From Bipolaris cookei (lineage: Eukaryota > Ascomycota > Dothideomycetes > Pleosporales > Pleosporaceae): a stretch of DNA of 64,000 nt. The stretch is from contig NRSV01000011.1 of assembly GCA_002286855.1 (NCBI GenBank), positions 1 through 64,000 of the forward strand, given 5' to 3'. Positions 43,937-54,724 of this stretch are shown here, piece after piece. The notes beneath the pieces are model-generated. The model was not told the DNA's origin, ran no database searches, and saw only the letters and a list, made by a program, of their open reading frames with translations. The stretch's first letter is position 1, and each line of letters opens with the position of its first letter. A program made the translations under genes and the position numbers.

Positions 43937-45311
43937 CTACTTCTTCAAAGCAGCCTTCACATTCGGCAACTCGTCATCCTTATTTAGGATATCAGGCAGG
44001 GGCCCGATAGGCGTGATCTGGAACTTGTTGATTTGGCCGTGGCTCTTGGTGTAATGCTTCTTGATGTGCTCAAAATTGGTTGTGTCTTTGAAGGCGGGGT
44101 AGTCCTGTTGGCAGCATTAGCATCAAGTTCAACAACCGTGACAAAAAAATTGGTTAATGCAGAGTCGTCTTACCCAGTATAAATGTCTCAGCCATTTATG
44201 AAGGTGCGGGTATCCGGAACGAATGTCACGGATGTTACATTTGAAATGCTGTACGTAGACTGGGTCGAAGCGGATGATGGTCGTGAAAAGACGAATATCT
44301 GCTTCTGTAACATGTGGTGCTGACAAAAGATATGGGGTCGTCGACTGCGAGAGTGACTCTTCCAGTCGGTCTAGAGACTTGAACAGTTGGGTTACAGCCT
44401 TTGTGTATGCTTCTTCAGTTCTGCCCTCACGATTAGCATGTGTCTTTTTCTACATAACAAAACAAGAAGACAGCGAGAAGCAAATGGAAAGACCCACGTT
44501 GCGAATCCTGATTTGTAAACACCATTGTTGATATCATTGTACACCCACTCATTCATCTCCTCAATGTCCTTCTGCAGATCCTTGGGGAACAAATCAACAT
44601 TCTTGTACTTTTCTTCGATGATGTCGTCAAAGGCCGTATACATCATCCTGATAATCTCCGCTGACTCATTGCTCACTATCTTGTTCGTCTTCCTATCGTA
44701 AAGCGTCGGTACTGTAAACCGTCCCTCATAGTCTGGATTCTGCTCAAAGTAGATGTCCCGGAGATGTGTGTAATCTTGGTGCAATGGATCAGGTGTAGTG
44801 TTTCCTGGAATCTTTTCATCGGATGACGCAAACCGCCATCCTTTTTCTGCCATGTGCCAGTGGACACTATTGTACGAAATAATATCTTCAAGACCCTTCA
44901 ATTGGCGCACAATCAGTGTGCGATGGGCCCATGGACACGCGTAAGAGATGTAAAGATGGTATCGGCCTTGTTCTGGTGGGAATTCGGCATTGGGCTTATT
45001 CTCAATCCAATTTCGGAAGACAGAGGTTTGACGCTTGAACTCGCCGCTCTTATCACCAGGCTTGACCTTTGTTTATAGTAAGAAAGGATGCTCGTCTTGC
45101 ACACTCCGTTACATGTAAGTATATGGGGGCGTACCCAGTCAGTAATTGATCCCTTGCTCTCTTGTCTGGGAGCTTTGTCCATAGCTGCAGGCTTGTTTGA
45201 CGCTGAGAAAAATCGTATGTATTGTGTCGGAAGAAAAACACAGCGCAAACGCGGCGTGCTACGAAACTGATAGATGGGTACTCGCGGGAATTGCAAGGCA
45301 CAAAGTGACAT
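43937..45311 (-). CDS. ECM4/GTO-type glutathionyl-hydroquinone reductase
   Basis: Four exons (45135-45311, 44498-45066, 44174-44420, 43937-44104), 386 aa from ATG 45311 or 343 aa from the internal ATG 45182. Core: KRQTSVFRNWIE, then the active site SYACPWAHRTLIVRQLKG (Cys of CPWA), the thioredoxin-like GRFTVPTLYDRKTNKIVSNE with the cis-Pro and ESAEII-type motif, and a helical C-domain (GVYKSGFATTEEAYTK, ADIRLFTTIIRFDPVYVQHF). Family: Xi-class GSTs that reduce glutathionyl-hydroquinones. The longer form adds an Arg-rich leader with IRFFSAS, which looks like a mitochondrial presequence cleavage site. Dual targeting is inference. Convergent with NUP49. Confidence 0.88.
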
Positions 45312-45986
45312 AGAATCAGGTTCTCTGTTTAATTCTGACGACCTACCCAGACTATATATAGCTGTCATGGAAGGCTTTGTGTCTATACCAGCGAAAACGT
45401 CATAGCGTCATTGCATTCCGATTTGGTGGGGCACGAGTTCCGAGAACAAGTTACTCAGCATTGCACAAGCTTTACTAACCCTTGCAGATGACAAAGAGCT
45501 TAGGTATAAGCACGTGCTGGGGATGCGGGGAAGTAGGGTTCTAGACATACATGGTGCTTCTCCTGGATATCACAAGAAACCGATCTCGCATACATGTGCT
45601 GTATCAGACAACAAGGAGCAGGAACTAATAATGTGAGGATGAACAGACACCATCCGTTTGTTCCATTTCCAACTACTCTTGAATTGTGCACGGTCATCTC
45701 ACAATGACCTGGGTATTGAAAAGTCCCAACCAAGTCCCCTCCACAACATGCATAGAAGAAAGCCTGGGTCAAGCCTTGACCCGACTCCGTGTACACATAT
45801 AATCGCATATGGCCCGCTTGATTTCTCGGCACAAAGGCCGTCTCCAGTGAGGGCCTGACCAATACTCGCTAAAACGCAGCAAAGTGGAACACCAAACAAA
45901 AACATAAGCTCAGAAATATAATACATGTTAGAGAAAAAGCAAATGTCCAAAAATCGGAGTGCACAGCAGAACAAGCTCACCAAGCT
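45312..45986. other. Intergenic ECM4-like/LST4-like
   Basis: 675 bp holding the promoter of the GST-type gene and the 3' region of the LST4-like gene. ORFs at 45500-45983 overlap each other and show no family features. Confidence 0.5.
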
Positions 45987-48900
45987 TCACTCAACCTCAG
46001 TCAACCATCGGCGGATGCCCTCCTTCAACGACGAATCATTCTCAGTCCTTGGTAAAGCACTCTTGGTCGTTGTCGCCTTCTTGTCGTCGCTAGTTTTAGA
46101 CGCATGTCTGCCACCGCGTTCAGCGGTGACCTCCTTCACCACAACTTCTAGCGCTTCAAAAAGAACGCTCTTGCAATCTATGTGGGGTACCTCCACGTGC
46201 GGTATGGCATCAGTGTCTCCTCTCGTATCACGGCGCCCTCTTCTGCTACTCGAACGAGACGACTGAGCCGAGTTGGCGCGCGTCACCTCTCCTGACTGGG
46301 CAAGCACACGGTCCACGCCGTCGATGAGGGTGGCGTCAAAATCCATGATAGTTTCTGTAACAAACTCCTCGGCAAGATGAACTTCTGTCATCATGGGCGC
46401 GACAGTGCCAGATGTGTAGGGGTTTCCGTATTGGGAGCGACCCGGAAGTATGCCCGGTGTCATGGCTGACTGTTGGTATGTGGGGGTAGGAATGAGTTTG
46501 ACCAAACGTCGCAGACTTATGCGCTTGATGGAAAAGTTGCTCGTATCAGCGATAAGCGCAGAACATATATCGATCCAGCGCTCAAGTGGACCAGACTCCA
46601 GGCTAGGGGTGGTGATGGCACTGAGAGGTGTGGGCTCTGCACTCATTGCCCGTTTGATGTCACGTTCAAGCTCACGGTAAGGCTTAATGGCTTGGACAGC
46701 AAAGTCCGGGTGGAACTGGCTGAGCCACCCAGCAACATTCACGGGCTGCTCCGGCTCACCGTGTGGTACTGAGAGAACAGATGACTCACCAAAACTAGAA
46801 CCCGGCTGGCTAGAAGCTGACCCGTAGCCCCCTAGCAGCGGTGATTGGAGTGGAGAATCGAAGTCCGGTAGCGGAATATCGACATCAATAACACCGTCTT
46901 TCTCATTGACCGAAAGCTTCAAGTGGCCCTCGAAAGTCTTGTGACGTTCAGGGATAGGCCGTGCAGCTGAAGCAGGAACGCCAGGGCAGCCAGCGTTGGA
47001 GTAGGTATCGGGAGAGACGTTATCAGTGGAAGGGTCAAGAGGAAGCGGAGAGTCGGCAGCATCGCTTTCAAACACACGATCCATCGAGAGCTCTTGTACC
47101 ATGAGCTCAAGCTGCGATCGAGACCGTTCCTGCCCTCGATATCCAACGCCATCATCTGTCGTTTGAAAAAATTCACTTTGGTCGGTAGAAGACGAGCGCC
47201 GGCCACTCCAGAAGTTCATAAAGCCACTCCATCGACTTGTGTTGCTCGAATCATTACTTGCAAGACTGGTTTGTCCTGTGCCACTTCTTTGCAAGGTACT
47301 GATCAAGTTCGAAGATGCTAAACTGTCACTGCTTTCTGGTCTTGTTTCAGAGGCAGGGCCAAATGATTTCGTCCTAGGAAACGTAAAGTGAGCAATAGGG
47401 ATCGTCTCTTGGGGTATGATTGTCGAAGTGGTCACTGTGCTACTTGATGTCACGGGTCCTTCAGACAAGGAAGGAATCGCTAGACTCGTGCGAACCGAAT
47501 GTGCGGACGAACGTCGAGAGTGTCCTGTTGGTCGGACAAGCTCAGGCGCCTCGATCACAGCAGATTCGGAGCGCTCATGTGTTGAATGCACCGGTATCTG
47601 ATGTACGCTCTGGGGCCTTGGTGGCTGTAACAGGATATTTGACATGCTTTGCTTGCTACGGGGTCCTCGGCGATTGATTTGACGGCGTAGGGATTGCTGC
47701 CTCGAGGGAGGCATATTAGTTGGAGGCGATTGAGAGTAGGCTCGGAGCGACGTCGAAGTGCTGGGTCGCATGTAGGTGCTGTCCGCCAAAGCAGGTGCGT
47801 TAGGTGGCAGAAAGGCAGCAAGAAGAAAAATTAGTCTTCGGGCAGCCATCTTGTCTGGAGACACGATGACAGTGCGGTTAGAAATGGTCAGGTTCTCGCC
47901 AGCCGTTGCCTTTTGCTTTTCGCGGTGGCGCTTGCGATGCCATTTGGGACCCAGCATGTTCAGCCATTCGGTGTGGTTGCCCAAAAACGCCGTCAAGAGG
48001 TTGAAAAAGAAGAAATTCTGCTCTCGGCGACCTGCCCATCGACCAAGCCATCTAGCCTCCTCGCGCCACACACCCCATTTGCCTTGGCCCGTCATGACAC
48101 GTGGAATTCTCATGCCGCTTACCACACGATTGCCAGTGAGCTCTGCTGCTATTTGAATTTCCCTATCCATCATCAGGGCATTGGGTTGCAGTCTCAAGGC
48201 TCTCCGAGAGTATTGAAGAGATGACTCGCGAAAACTAGTTCGCGAAGACTGGCTCCGTTGGTGCTGGGCTCCTGTCGGAGTGATCGGCTCAGGTGATTTT
48301 GGGGACTTGAACTGCGCCAAGATACGCTCTTGAACCACGTGCTGGAGACTGGTAAGTGCACGCATGATGACATCCCAGTGCTGACCCACTACATCGACTC
48401 GATCGTCGACGTCGCTGCTCAATGAGGATGAGAAGAGTGAATCAATGCCAAGGTTGGCATCAACAAAAGCCCATCCTGCACGCCGGTCCGAGTCTAGGGA
48501 CGAGGCAAGCGATTCCTGGCCGGGAGCAGAGGTGGATAAATGTGTTGGATTCTTCAAGCTTGTACCGCGTGATGACGGTCTCAAGCTCGGTATTGTTTGC
48601 GATATTGGCAGGTGGAGGATGATGGTGATGGCGTACATGGGGCTCTTTCGTACATGTGAGGGATACACGGGTTTGGTGGCAGCCGGTTTGCAGTTTGATG
48701 CTGGAAAAGGAAAGCCATTGCCCTTTGGAAGTGAGCTTTGTGGTGTCGGTGTGCGATCGTCGTTGTCCTCTTCTGGCATGGTGACGGAGAACATACGGGT
48801 GATGAAAATGGTCCTACGCTTGGGCTCCTTCGGTATGCTCTCGTTGGAGTCATTGCGTGCCAGATCGGTTGGCGGGTTGGCGGGGGTAAAAGATTTGGCG

Positions 48901-49697
48901 AGATGGCTTCTGCGACGGAGGCCCTCTGCGCGACCCAAGGAGGTGGTAGCATCCTGTATGCTCGTGCCCAGAATAGATGAGTCGGCGGGCCTGGTGTCGA
49001 GAGGCACAATGTGTATTTTGTTCGAGTTGCCTCTGTAGTTCATGGCCAGATTGCCGAACATGCAGTCGAGGCAGATGTTAGCCAGGTCCGTCGACTCCTT
49101 GGCTCGGGCCTGCGCCTTGGCTTGGAGTTGGGCATGCTCGTCAATGTTTGGCATGGAGGATATGGAGCTGCCGCGGGTTCGGACGCGGGTGAATCCCCCG
49201 ACAGTGGGCGAGCGTGGTGGCGCCGTAGACTCTGTAACAAGGGATGATCTCCGCGCATGAAGACTGCCCAATGCCGGGCCCGCGGTGCTGGCAGTACTAG
49301 CAGTGCTGGAGTTGGCTCCACCAAATGCTCGCGCGCGTGGGTTGGGGCTTGTGGGCGGTTCAGGGCGTGGGAGGGCTGGCTTGGAGTCGAACAGGATAGC
49401 TTTGGGCATGGCCGGAGTCTCATCCTGGGCGATGATGATGCGGCAGTCACGAGGGTAGTCGAGGTCAATCTCGGGCAGAGGCCCGTCATGTCCGCTGCCG
49501 GGCGTCAGGGGCGCGGCGTGCAAGGGATAGGGCTGGCCGTCGGGGTGGTAGAGCGTGTTGGACTCGGGGTACAGCAGGTGCCGCGTATGGCTTTCTTCTG
49601 TGGCCGAGTCGAGGACCGTGGGCGAGGCGGCGTGCGACGCGTTTGCGCCCTTGCGGCTGCTGAAAAGATGTCCGATCATGGCTGGCAGTGGGCGCAT
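45987..49697 (-). CDS. LST4/FNIP-like folliculin-interacting protein
   Basis: Single ORF of 1236 aa with a true ATG; a second in-frame Met (MIGHLFSSRKG) follows at residue 7. The N-terminal third carries FNIP_N-like blocks: DYPRDCRIIIAQDE, then LANICLDCMFGNLAMNYRGN, HIVPLDTRP, and SPMYAITIILHLP. The middle is long and Ser/Thr-rich. Later blocks include WGVWREEARWLGRWAGRREQ, FFFFNLLTAFLGNHTEWLNM and RRLIFLLAAFLPPNAPALAD. These match the DENN-type FNIP/Lst4 architecture, which with Lst7/folliculin acts as a GTPase-activating complex for Rag GTPases in amino-acid signalling to TORC1 at the vacuole. The family call rests on motif recognition. An upstream non-coding or missed first exon cannot be excluded. 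Confidence 0.75.
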   Translation of the reverse strand: MRPLPAMIGHLFSSRKGANASHAASPTVLDSATEESHTRHLLYPESNTLYHPDGQPYPLHAAPLTPGSGHDGPLPEIDLDYPRDCRIIIAQDETPAMPKAILFDSKPALPRPEPPTSPNPRARAFGGANSSTASTASTAGPALGSLHARRSSLVTESTAPPRSPTVGGFTRVRTRGSSISSMPNIDEHAQLQAKAQARAKESTDLANICLDCMFGNLAMNYRGNSNKIHIVPLDTRPADSSILGTSIQDATTSLGRAEGLRRRSHLAKSFTPANPPTDLARNDSNESIPKEPKRRTIFITRMFSVTMPEEDNDDRTPTPQSSLPKGNGFPFPASNCKPAATKPVYPSHVRKSPMYAITIILHLPISQTIPSLRPSSRGTSLKNPTHLSTSAPGQESLASSLDSDRRAGWAFVDANLGIDSLFSSSLSSDVDDRVDVVGQHWDVIMRALTSLQHVVQERILAQFKSPKSPEPITPTGAQHQRSQSSRTSFRESSLQYSRRALRLQPNALMMDREIQIAAELTGNRVVSGMRIPRVMTGQGKWGVWREEARWLGRWAGRREQNFFFFNLLTAFLGNHTEWLNMLGPKWHRKRHREKQKATAGENLTISNRTVIVSPDKMAARRLIFLLAAFLPPNAPALADSTYMRPSTSTSLRAYSQSPPTNMPPSRQQSLRRQINRRGPRSKQSMSNILLQPPRPQSVHQIPVHSTHERSESAVIEAPELVRPTGHSRRSSAHSVRTSLAIPSLSEGPVTSSSTVTTSTIIPQETIPIAHFTFPRTKSFGPASETRPESSDSLASSNLISTLQRSGTGQTSLASNDSSNTSRWSGFMNFWSGRRSSSTDQSEFFQTTDDGVGYRGQERSRSQLELMVQELSMDRVFESDAADSPLPLDPSTDNVSPDTYSNAGCPGVPASAARPIPERHKTFEGHLKLSVNEKDGVIDVDIPLPDFDSPLQSPLLGGYGSASSQPGSSFGESSVLSVPHGEPEQPVNVAGWLSQFHPDFAVQAIKPYRELERDIKRAMSAEPTPLSAITTPSLESGPLERWIDICSALIADTSNFSIKRISLRRLVKLIPTPTYQQSAMTPGILPGRSQYGNPYTSGTVAPMMTEVHLAEEFVTETIMDFDATLIDGVDRVLAQSGEVTRANSAQSSRSSSRRGRRDTRGDTDAIPHVEVPHIDCKSVLFEALEVVVKEVTAERGGRHASKTSDDKKATTTKSALPRTENDSSLKEGIRRWLTEVE

Positions 49698-50936
49698 TCC
49701 GCCATGGGAGCGTGGGCGGGGGCCTTAGTAGTGGGCGAGGGAACCGTCGTCGAAGTGGCGGGCTCGAGCAGTATGGCGGCCTCGTAGACCCATGGCAGCG
49801 CCCTGTCGACTGCTGGGGGGAGGGGGGTGTGTGGTGGGAGGAGGAGGGTGAGGGGTGAAGGGCTGTGAAGGTGATGTCACACACGGCGGTTTGACGAGTG
49901 CAGCATGCAGCGTGTCAGTGTGTAGTGGGTGCACGGGTGCTCGTGAGGCGGCAGGGCAGCACGAGGCCGTGGAGACAGAGGGGCGTGGAGCCTGGAGAGG
50001 GGCCGTGGGTGGATGCGTGCTCAGGCAGCGTGTGCGGAGAGGGGAGAGGGTGGGTTTGGCTGCTTAGTTATGGAAGGGCGGTGAGAGGGCAGAGAGGCTG
50101 ATAGCCTCTTCCCAGAGTAGTACACCTGCACCTCGACCCTCCATCCTACAGTACATATTACCAGCACAGGCTGTCTGCACATGACCTACATGTGCCTACA
50201 TACATAGCACTTGTATGTCCATACATACGCGCGCGCAGATTGATGCTCGCACCATCACCACGACCACCGCCACCCGTGCCGCCACTCATGACCACAATGC
50301 ATCCTATCCGCCGCCAGCCAGCAGTCCACGCCTACTGTAGCTCATCTTCCAGGATACCCTAGGCTCTTCTCATGCATGCACTACCAAAAAGCCTTGGTTC
50401 AACACACCCACCCTGTCCCCAAGCCCCGACACGGCGCGAGCGGCGCTCCATTCCAGTTACCGCACCCACGACAACAATACAAATATAAGCGATAGTAATA
50501 ATAGGCGGTGTATCTACGCCGAAAACACAGGTACATAAGAAGCCTTGTTACATTTGTTCGGAGCCGCTCGGACCGCGCTTCTCGCCAGCACCGCAATATC
50601 ACCCAAAAGCTTTCTGCCAATACATAAACACCTTTGCAAACGTCAAGAGCGCCTCACTATCTATCGCCCGATATCGGCCATGTCCACCAACAGCAGAATC
50701 GCCTTGGAGAGGGCGAAGATCTCTACCCATCCAAACAATAGCCTTGTGTCAGCAAAATCCCCACTAACCCGCTGACTGCTAAATCTCGTATACGACTAGT
50801 GCAATACATGTTCTCTCCCACTACTTTACAAGTCTGCACACCACCAAGCAACACCGCGTGCTTGCTCAGAGTAACTCAGTTAGGCCTGCCTAGTGACTGA
50901 TAGAAGGAAAAAAGCGCCGATTATTGCATCCAAAAA
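49698..50936. other. Long 5' region of the LST4-like gene
   Basis: About 1.2 kb between the LST4-like start and the TYW2 stop. It is rich in purine runs on the plus strand (49800-50100) and has CA-rich and alternating GC runs near 50220-50290. Short ORFs only. It likely contains the LST4-like promoter and 5' UTR, and the TYW2 3' UTR. Confidence 0.5.
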
Positions 50937-52715
50937 CTACAGTACTCCTTGGACATGCACATCTAAGACACAATGTACAACGCCTGGTGCATACATCTTA
51001 ACCCACTCAACATGTTCTACCCTTACAGCCATGTTGCCTGTCCTGTCATTCCTGCGCTTGACTAGCTTGTAAATCTCTCCTTCGATCTCCTTGCTTCTAG
51101 ACTCGACGTCTTTGATCCCAATGTTCTCGTGTACGTGAATCCATCCACCGCGTTGCCCATCTAGCATATCAACTGCAATACCCCACGATAATCTTGAAGT
51201 AGGCAATAAGCCTAGGTTTACATGCCGAATGGGCAGCTGGCAAGCCAAGCCCAAGCTTGTACTCATGGTTGCATAGTCTGACTTGGCTCCTTCATTGCTT
51301 GCCTGGAACACCCAAAAGTCCGCTTTTTGTATGTCAGTTTCATTGAGCGCTGGACAAGCAGGCCAATTCAGGGTCTCTGCACTAGTCTGCCTCAACTGAC
51401 AAAGGTCGTCTCCCTTGATAATCTTGCATAACCAACCATTCCTCTCTGCGCCTCGTCGCAGGCCTTCAACCGACCATGGATTGATTTCCCAGCACAGTAC
51501 TCGGTGAATCCCGCCCTGGTGGTACTCTCCGCTCTTCTTATATGAAAAGGCAAAATAGCCTATGCCTGCATAGAGATCCACAGCTGCCGAAGCTTCGTCC
51601 GAGTCAGTGGTGGCTGCAGCGAGGTTGAGTATTCGAGTCTTCTCGCGGATGTTGCCACGGCTAAACATGGTATACAAAGGTGCCCACACTTGCCAAATAC
51701 CGTTTTGTTTTGCCGTAACCCACAAAGCTCGTTCAAAGTCAGTGGCGGTGGGAGATGAGATTGTCTGGAACGTAGGGCTGGGTCCAAAGTCACCGTGTAT
51801 TGGTACAAGATTGACTGGTCTGCGCATAATGTTGTCTTGGTTCTGGCTTGCCCCCGAATTCATATTGCGGTTAATGTTTGTCTCTGGTGGGATAGGTGAG
51901 TTGATTGCTATATGTGTTGCACCAACTGATGCTGCAACGTGCTGCCAGACCGGTACTAGTAACTCTGAATCCACGGCATGCCGAGATAGAAGTATCCTCC
52001 ATTGTGTAGACGCAAAAGCATTGTGTGGAAGCAGAAGCATGGGTTGGTATATTGAGTACCCATCTGGGAAAGCGGAGACAAGGACTCCGGGCGACAAGTC
52101 CATGTCAGCTAGCACCAAATCCTGTAATGTCGACAAAGCTTCTTTCAGCGCTCTATGCATCGGGCTTTTCATGGCTGATGATTTGAGAGGACTAGCTCCA
52201 GCAGCATGATGTGCTAGTCCAATGTCGTGGTGAAGATAATCTAGATCCAAGTTCTGTAATATTGCGGACTTGAACTCATGACGACTTTCTTCAGTCAGAT
52301 TCGCGTTTGCATCGCCACTGATTGAAGGATAGAAGATAGTCGTCGGGATACGCATTCGTTGCTGGAATACACCTTCTTGTACTGGCAACAACGCATCCTT
52401 CCCAATAGGAAGTTCAATGTCCTGCCCCTTAACAAAATCGTACTCAAATAGCGACGACCTTGTTTCGTCTTGCGTAACAGATGCATGCGTAGTCGATGTT
52501 TCTCGAATTGGAACTACATCGCTTTGTTTGAGAGTAGTATGCTCGGCGAGTCTCGTATGATTTTCGCACGGCTCGGGCACAATTTTGCTGCTCCGGTCGA
52601 GTTGGCCAGCTCGCTCAAGAGTAGATTTCACTGTCTTGACGTGGCTCTTCGGAACTATGAACACCACTCTCGCATTGACATCTTCCTGTTCTTGGTTTTC
52701 CGTTCTGTGGCTCAT
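50937..52715 (-). CDS. TRM12: tRNA wybutosine-synthesizing protein 2 (TYW2/TRM12)
   Basis: 592 aa, single exon. The N-terminal 200 residues are variable and include a long hydrophilic region. The C-terminal Trm5/TYW2 methyltransferase-fold domain begins around residue 330 with GIWQVWAPLYTMFSRGNIRE. It carries VDLYAGIGYFAFSYKKSG (SAM-binding motif I), VLCWEINPWSVEGLRRGAER (acidic motif II) and FWVFQASNEGAKSDY. TYW2 transfers the 3-amino-3-carboxypropyl group of SAM to the wyosine precursor at G37 of tRNA-Phe. NPWS replaces the NP-x-AV type seen in Trm5, as usual for TYW2. Divergent from the Nudix gene. Confidence 0.9.
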   Translation of the reverse strand: MSHRTENQEQEDVNARVVFIVPKSHVKTVKSTLERAGQLDRSSKIVPEPCENHTRLAEHTTLKQSDVVPIRETSTTHASVTQDETRSSLFEYDFVKGQDIELPIGKDALLPVQEGVFQQRMRIPTTIFYPSISGDANANLTEESRHEFKSAILQNLDLDYLHHDIGLAHHAAGASPLKSSAMKSPMHRALKEALSTLQDLVLADMDLSPGVLVSAFPDGYSIYQPMLLLPHNAFASTQWRILLSRHAVDSELLVPVWQHVAASVGATHIAINSPIPPETNINRNMNSGASQNQDNIMRRPVNLVPIHGDFGPSPTFQTISSPTATDFERALWVTAKQNGIWQVWAPLYTMFSRGNIREKTRILNLAAATTDSDEASAAVDLYAGIGYFAFSYKKSGEYHQGGIHRVLCWEINPWSVEGLRRGAERNGWLCKIIKGDDLCQLRQTSAETLNWPACPALNETDIQKADFWVFQASNEGAKSDYATMSTSLGLACQLPIRHVNLGLLPTSRLSWGIAVDMLDGQRGGWIHVHENIGIKDVESRSKEIEGEIYKLVKRRNDRTGNMAVRVEHVEWVKMYAPGVVHCVLDVHVQGVL

Positions 52716-53095
52716 AGTATACTCAATCTGCTGATTCTTGTTGTAGGTGTTGGGAAATGAGTGTCATGGTTTTACGGCGAACACTGAAGAATCTGTACAT
52801 CTCAACCTAGCTAGCTCAAAGCATCTAATCACGACCAGAACACACACACTGCTCAGACTGGACTCGATGGGTGTTCGAAACGGTGCGGTTGAACATGTCT
52901 ACTTCAATCGCAGACATGGCAGTAACATTGAAATGTTTTCACGGCTGAGGGCAGGGCAAGAGCTGAGCATGGTCATTGCCCAATGCTGTACCCCGCCCCC
53001 ACCATGACCCTACGTAACTTTGCTGCGTACCTGCGGTCAGCAATCATCCTTCCACACCCTCACGCATACCACCTAGCCTAGCATCCATACCAAAC
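52716..53095. promoter_or_regulatory. Shared promoter TYW2/Nudix
   Basis: 380 bp between divergent start codons. A CCCCGCCCCCACC GC box-like stretch lies at about 52991-53003. No other site is claimed. Confidence 0.5.
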
Positions 53096-54040
53096 ATGCC
53101 GCTGTCAAACATTGACCTCGTGAACCAATGCGACGGATTTCCTTACCCCGATGTAAACTCGGAAACATATCTCGCCTCCATCAACACGTACTACCAACTG
53201 CGCGTCTCAGGTCACAACTATGGGCTCGGTTACATGCTGCCTTCGGTTGTCGAGGTATTTCGCGGGGTCTCAAACTGGGAGATTGATGATAACGCGCGGA
53301 TCCTGTGTCTCGCAGCTGGCTCAAACGCACAAGAGCGGTCCGCAGCGGTAGAGACGACACTACTGGCACTGCGCAAAACCGGTCATTTCAAGGTGCTGGA
53401 CAAGTGGAGAGGGGAGTTGTATGCTGTCTACGGTAAGAATAAAGAGCTGCTGTTCAATGTGGAGAGAAGTGCCAGTCCCCTGTTTGGTGTCATTACATAC
53501 GGTGTACACCTGACTGCCTTTACACGCACGCGTGGAGAAATCAAGATTTGGACTCCGAGAAGGGCACGTACAAAGCAGACATATGGAGGCATGCTCGACA
53601 ATGCCGTGGCTGGTGGTATCGCGTCGGGTGAAAGCCCATTCGAGAGCCTGGTCAGAGAATGCGCAGAAGAGGCCTCACTGCCGGAAGAGCTGGTGCGCAA
53701 GAATGCAAAGGCGTGCGGCACAGTCACATACTGGTACGTTCGCGATGAGAGAGCGGGGGGCGAGACGAACTTGATGCAGCCTGAAGTTCAATACGTCTAT
53801 GATCTTGAGCTTCCTGAAGATACAATACCGAAGCCCGGCGACGATGAGGTTGAGGAATTCTACCTCTGGACCGTAGACGAGGTGCAGCAGGCTATGAGAA
53901 ACGGAGAGTTCAAGCCCAACTGTTCCCTGGTCGTGCTTGACTTTCTCGTGCGGCATGGCATCTTGACGACGGAGAACGAGAGGGATTACGTCGAGCTGGT
54001 GAGCCGATTGCACAGAAAACTCGAATTCCCCACACTATGA
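53096..54040 (+). CDS. DUF4743-Nudix hydrolase (TPK-related)
   Basis: 314 aa, single exon. The N-terminal DUF4743 part (residues 5-120, with INTYYQLRVSGHNYGLGYML) precedes a Nudix fold. The Nudix box runs GGIASGESPFESLVRECAEE (G-x5-E-x7-RE-x2-EE), residues about 174-193. A downstream block TVTYWYVRDERAG and VEEFYLWTVDEVQQAM are typical of the thiamin-pyrophosphokinase-related Nudix group (yeast YJR142W type), which hydrolyses oxidised or damaged thiamin diphosphates. No membrane segments or signal peptide. Convergent with RPB8. Confidence 0.9.
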   Translation: MPLSNIDLVNQCDGFPYPDVNSETYLASINTYYQLRVSGHNYGLGYMLPSVVEVFRGVSNWEIDDNARILCLAAGSNAQERSAAVETTLLALRKTGHFKVLDKWRGELYAVYGKNKELLFNVERSASPLFGVITYGVHLTAFTRTRGEIKIWTPRRARTKQTYGGMLDNAVAGGIASGESPFESLVRECAEEASLPEELVRKNAKACGTVTYWYVRDERAGGETNLMQPEVQYVYDLELPEDTIPKPGDDEVEEFYLWTVDEVQQAMRNGEFKPNCSLVVLDFLVRHGILTTENERDYVELVSRLHRKLEFPTL

Positions 54041-54228
54041 AAATAAAAAAGAGCATTGGGATTTTCTCGCCAGAGCTAGGAGAGCCTCTGAAGTCGTCCT
54101 TTTATTTCGAGAGGGTATCCAGACGCCTTGCCAAACTTTTAGACCAGAGGATACCAATACCACATGCCACCAAAACGCCTGCCCATGCTTTCTTTATCAT
54201 TCTCTCATATGCGCAATCACGCGCCCAA

Positions 54229-54724
54229 CTATGAGTGCTTCACAAGCATGTAGATATCGTCAATCTTCAGGCCGCTGAGCTTGCGGTGGGGTCCTTCCAT
54301 GTACAGCAAAAGCCCGCCGAAACTAGCAAAGTATTTTCTGCATGCAGTCAGTAACCAGCCTGACATGGCAGGGCTGTCTGGATAATGCTCACATGGTTTC
54401 TCCATTGCCTCCTTCCATACGGTAGTTTTTACCGTAGCAGACATAGTCATACATATCCGCTAGCGTCGCCACGCCCTGTCTGCCTACGTTTCTCCACATT
54501 GTGTCATTCTCGCCCTTTGAGCTACCGTCGAGGGCGAGGGTTGTGGCTAGTACCAAGCTGATGCTCTCGCCAATCGTTACGGGGAACAGCTCGTGGTTAA
54601 TGTCGAGGGTCATGGTGATTTGGCTGTCGGTCGAGGTGCCATAGATGCGGGAGACGCGATCATATTTCTCGTTGTTAATTGACGTGATGTTGAACGTCTC
54701 TTCGAAGACTTGGGCGTCGGCCAT
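54229..54724 (-). CDS. RPB8: RNA polymerase subunit RPB8 (RPABC3)
   Basis: Two exons (54393-54724, 54229-54337; 55 bp GT-AG intron), 146 aa. It starts MADAQVFEETFNITSINNEK, with YDRVSRIYGTSTDSQITMTL and DINHELFPVTIGESISLVL, and ends KYFASFGGLLLYMEGPHRKL and KIDDIYMLVKH. The length and the OB-fold signature match the small subunit shared by nuclear RNA polymerases I, II and III. The acceptor CATGCAG was chosen to keep ...ETIKYFASF in frame. Confidence 0.95.

Noticed and set aside
45500..45983. Overlapping minus-strand ORFs (120 and 94 codons)
   Set aside because: Different frames over the same DNA in an intergenic region; no conserved motif.
48445..49038. 197-codon plus-strand ORF antisense to the LST4-like gene
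   Set aside because: It lies wholly within a 1236-codon ORF with recognisable FNIP blocks on the other strand and has no domain of its own.
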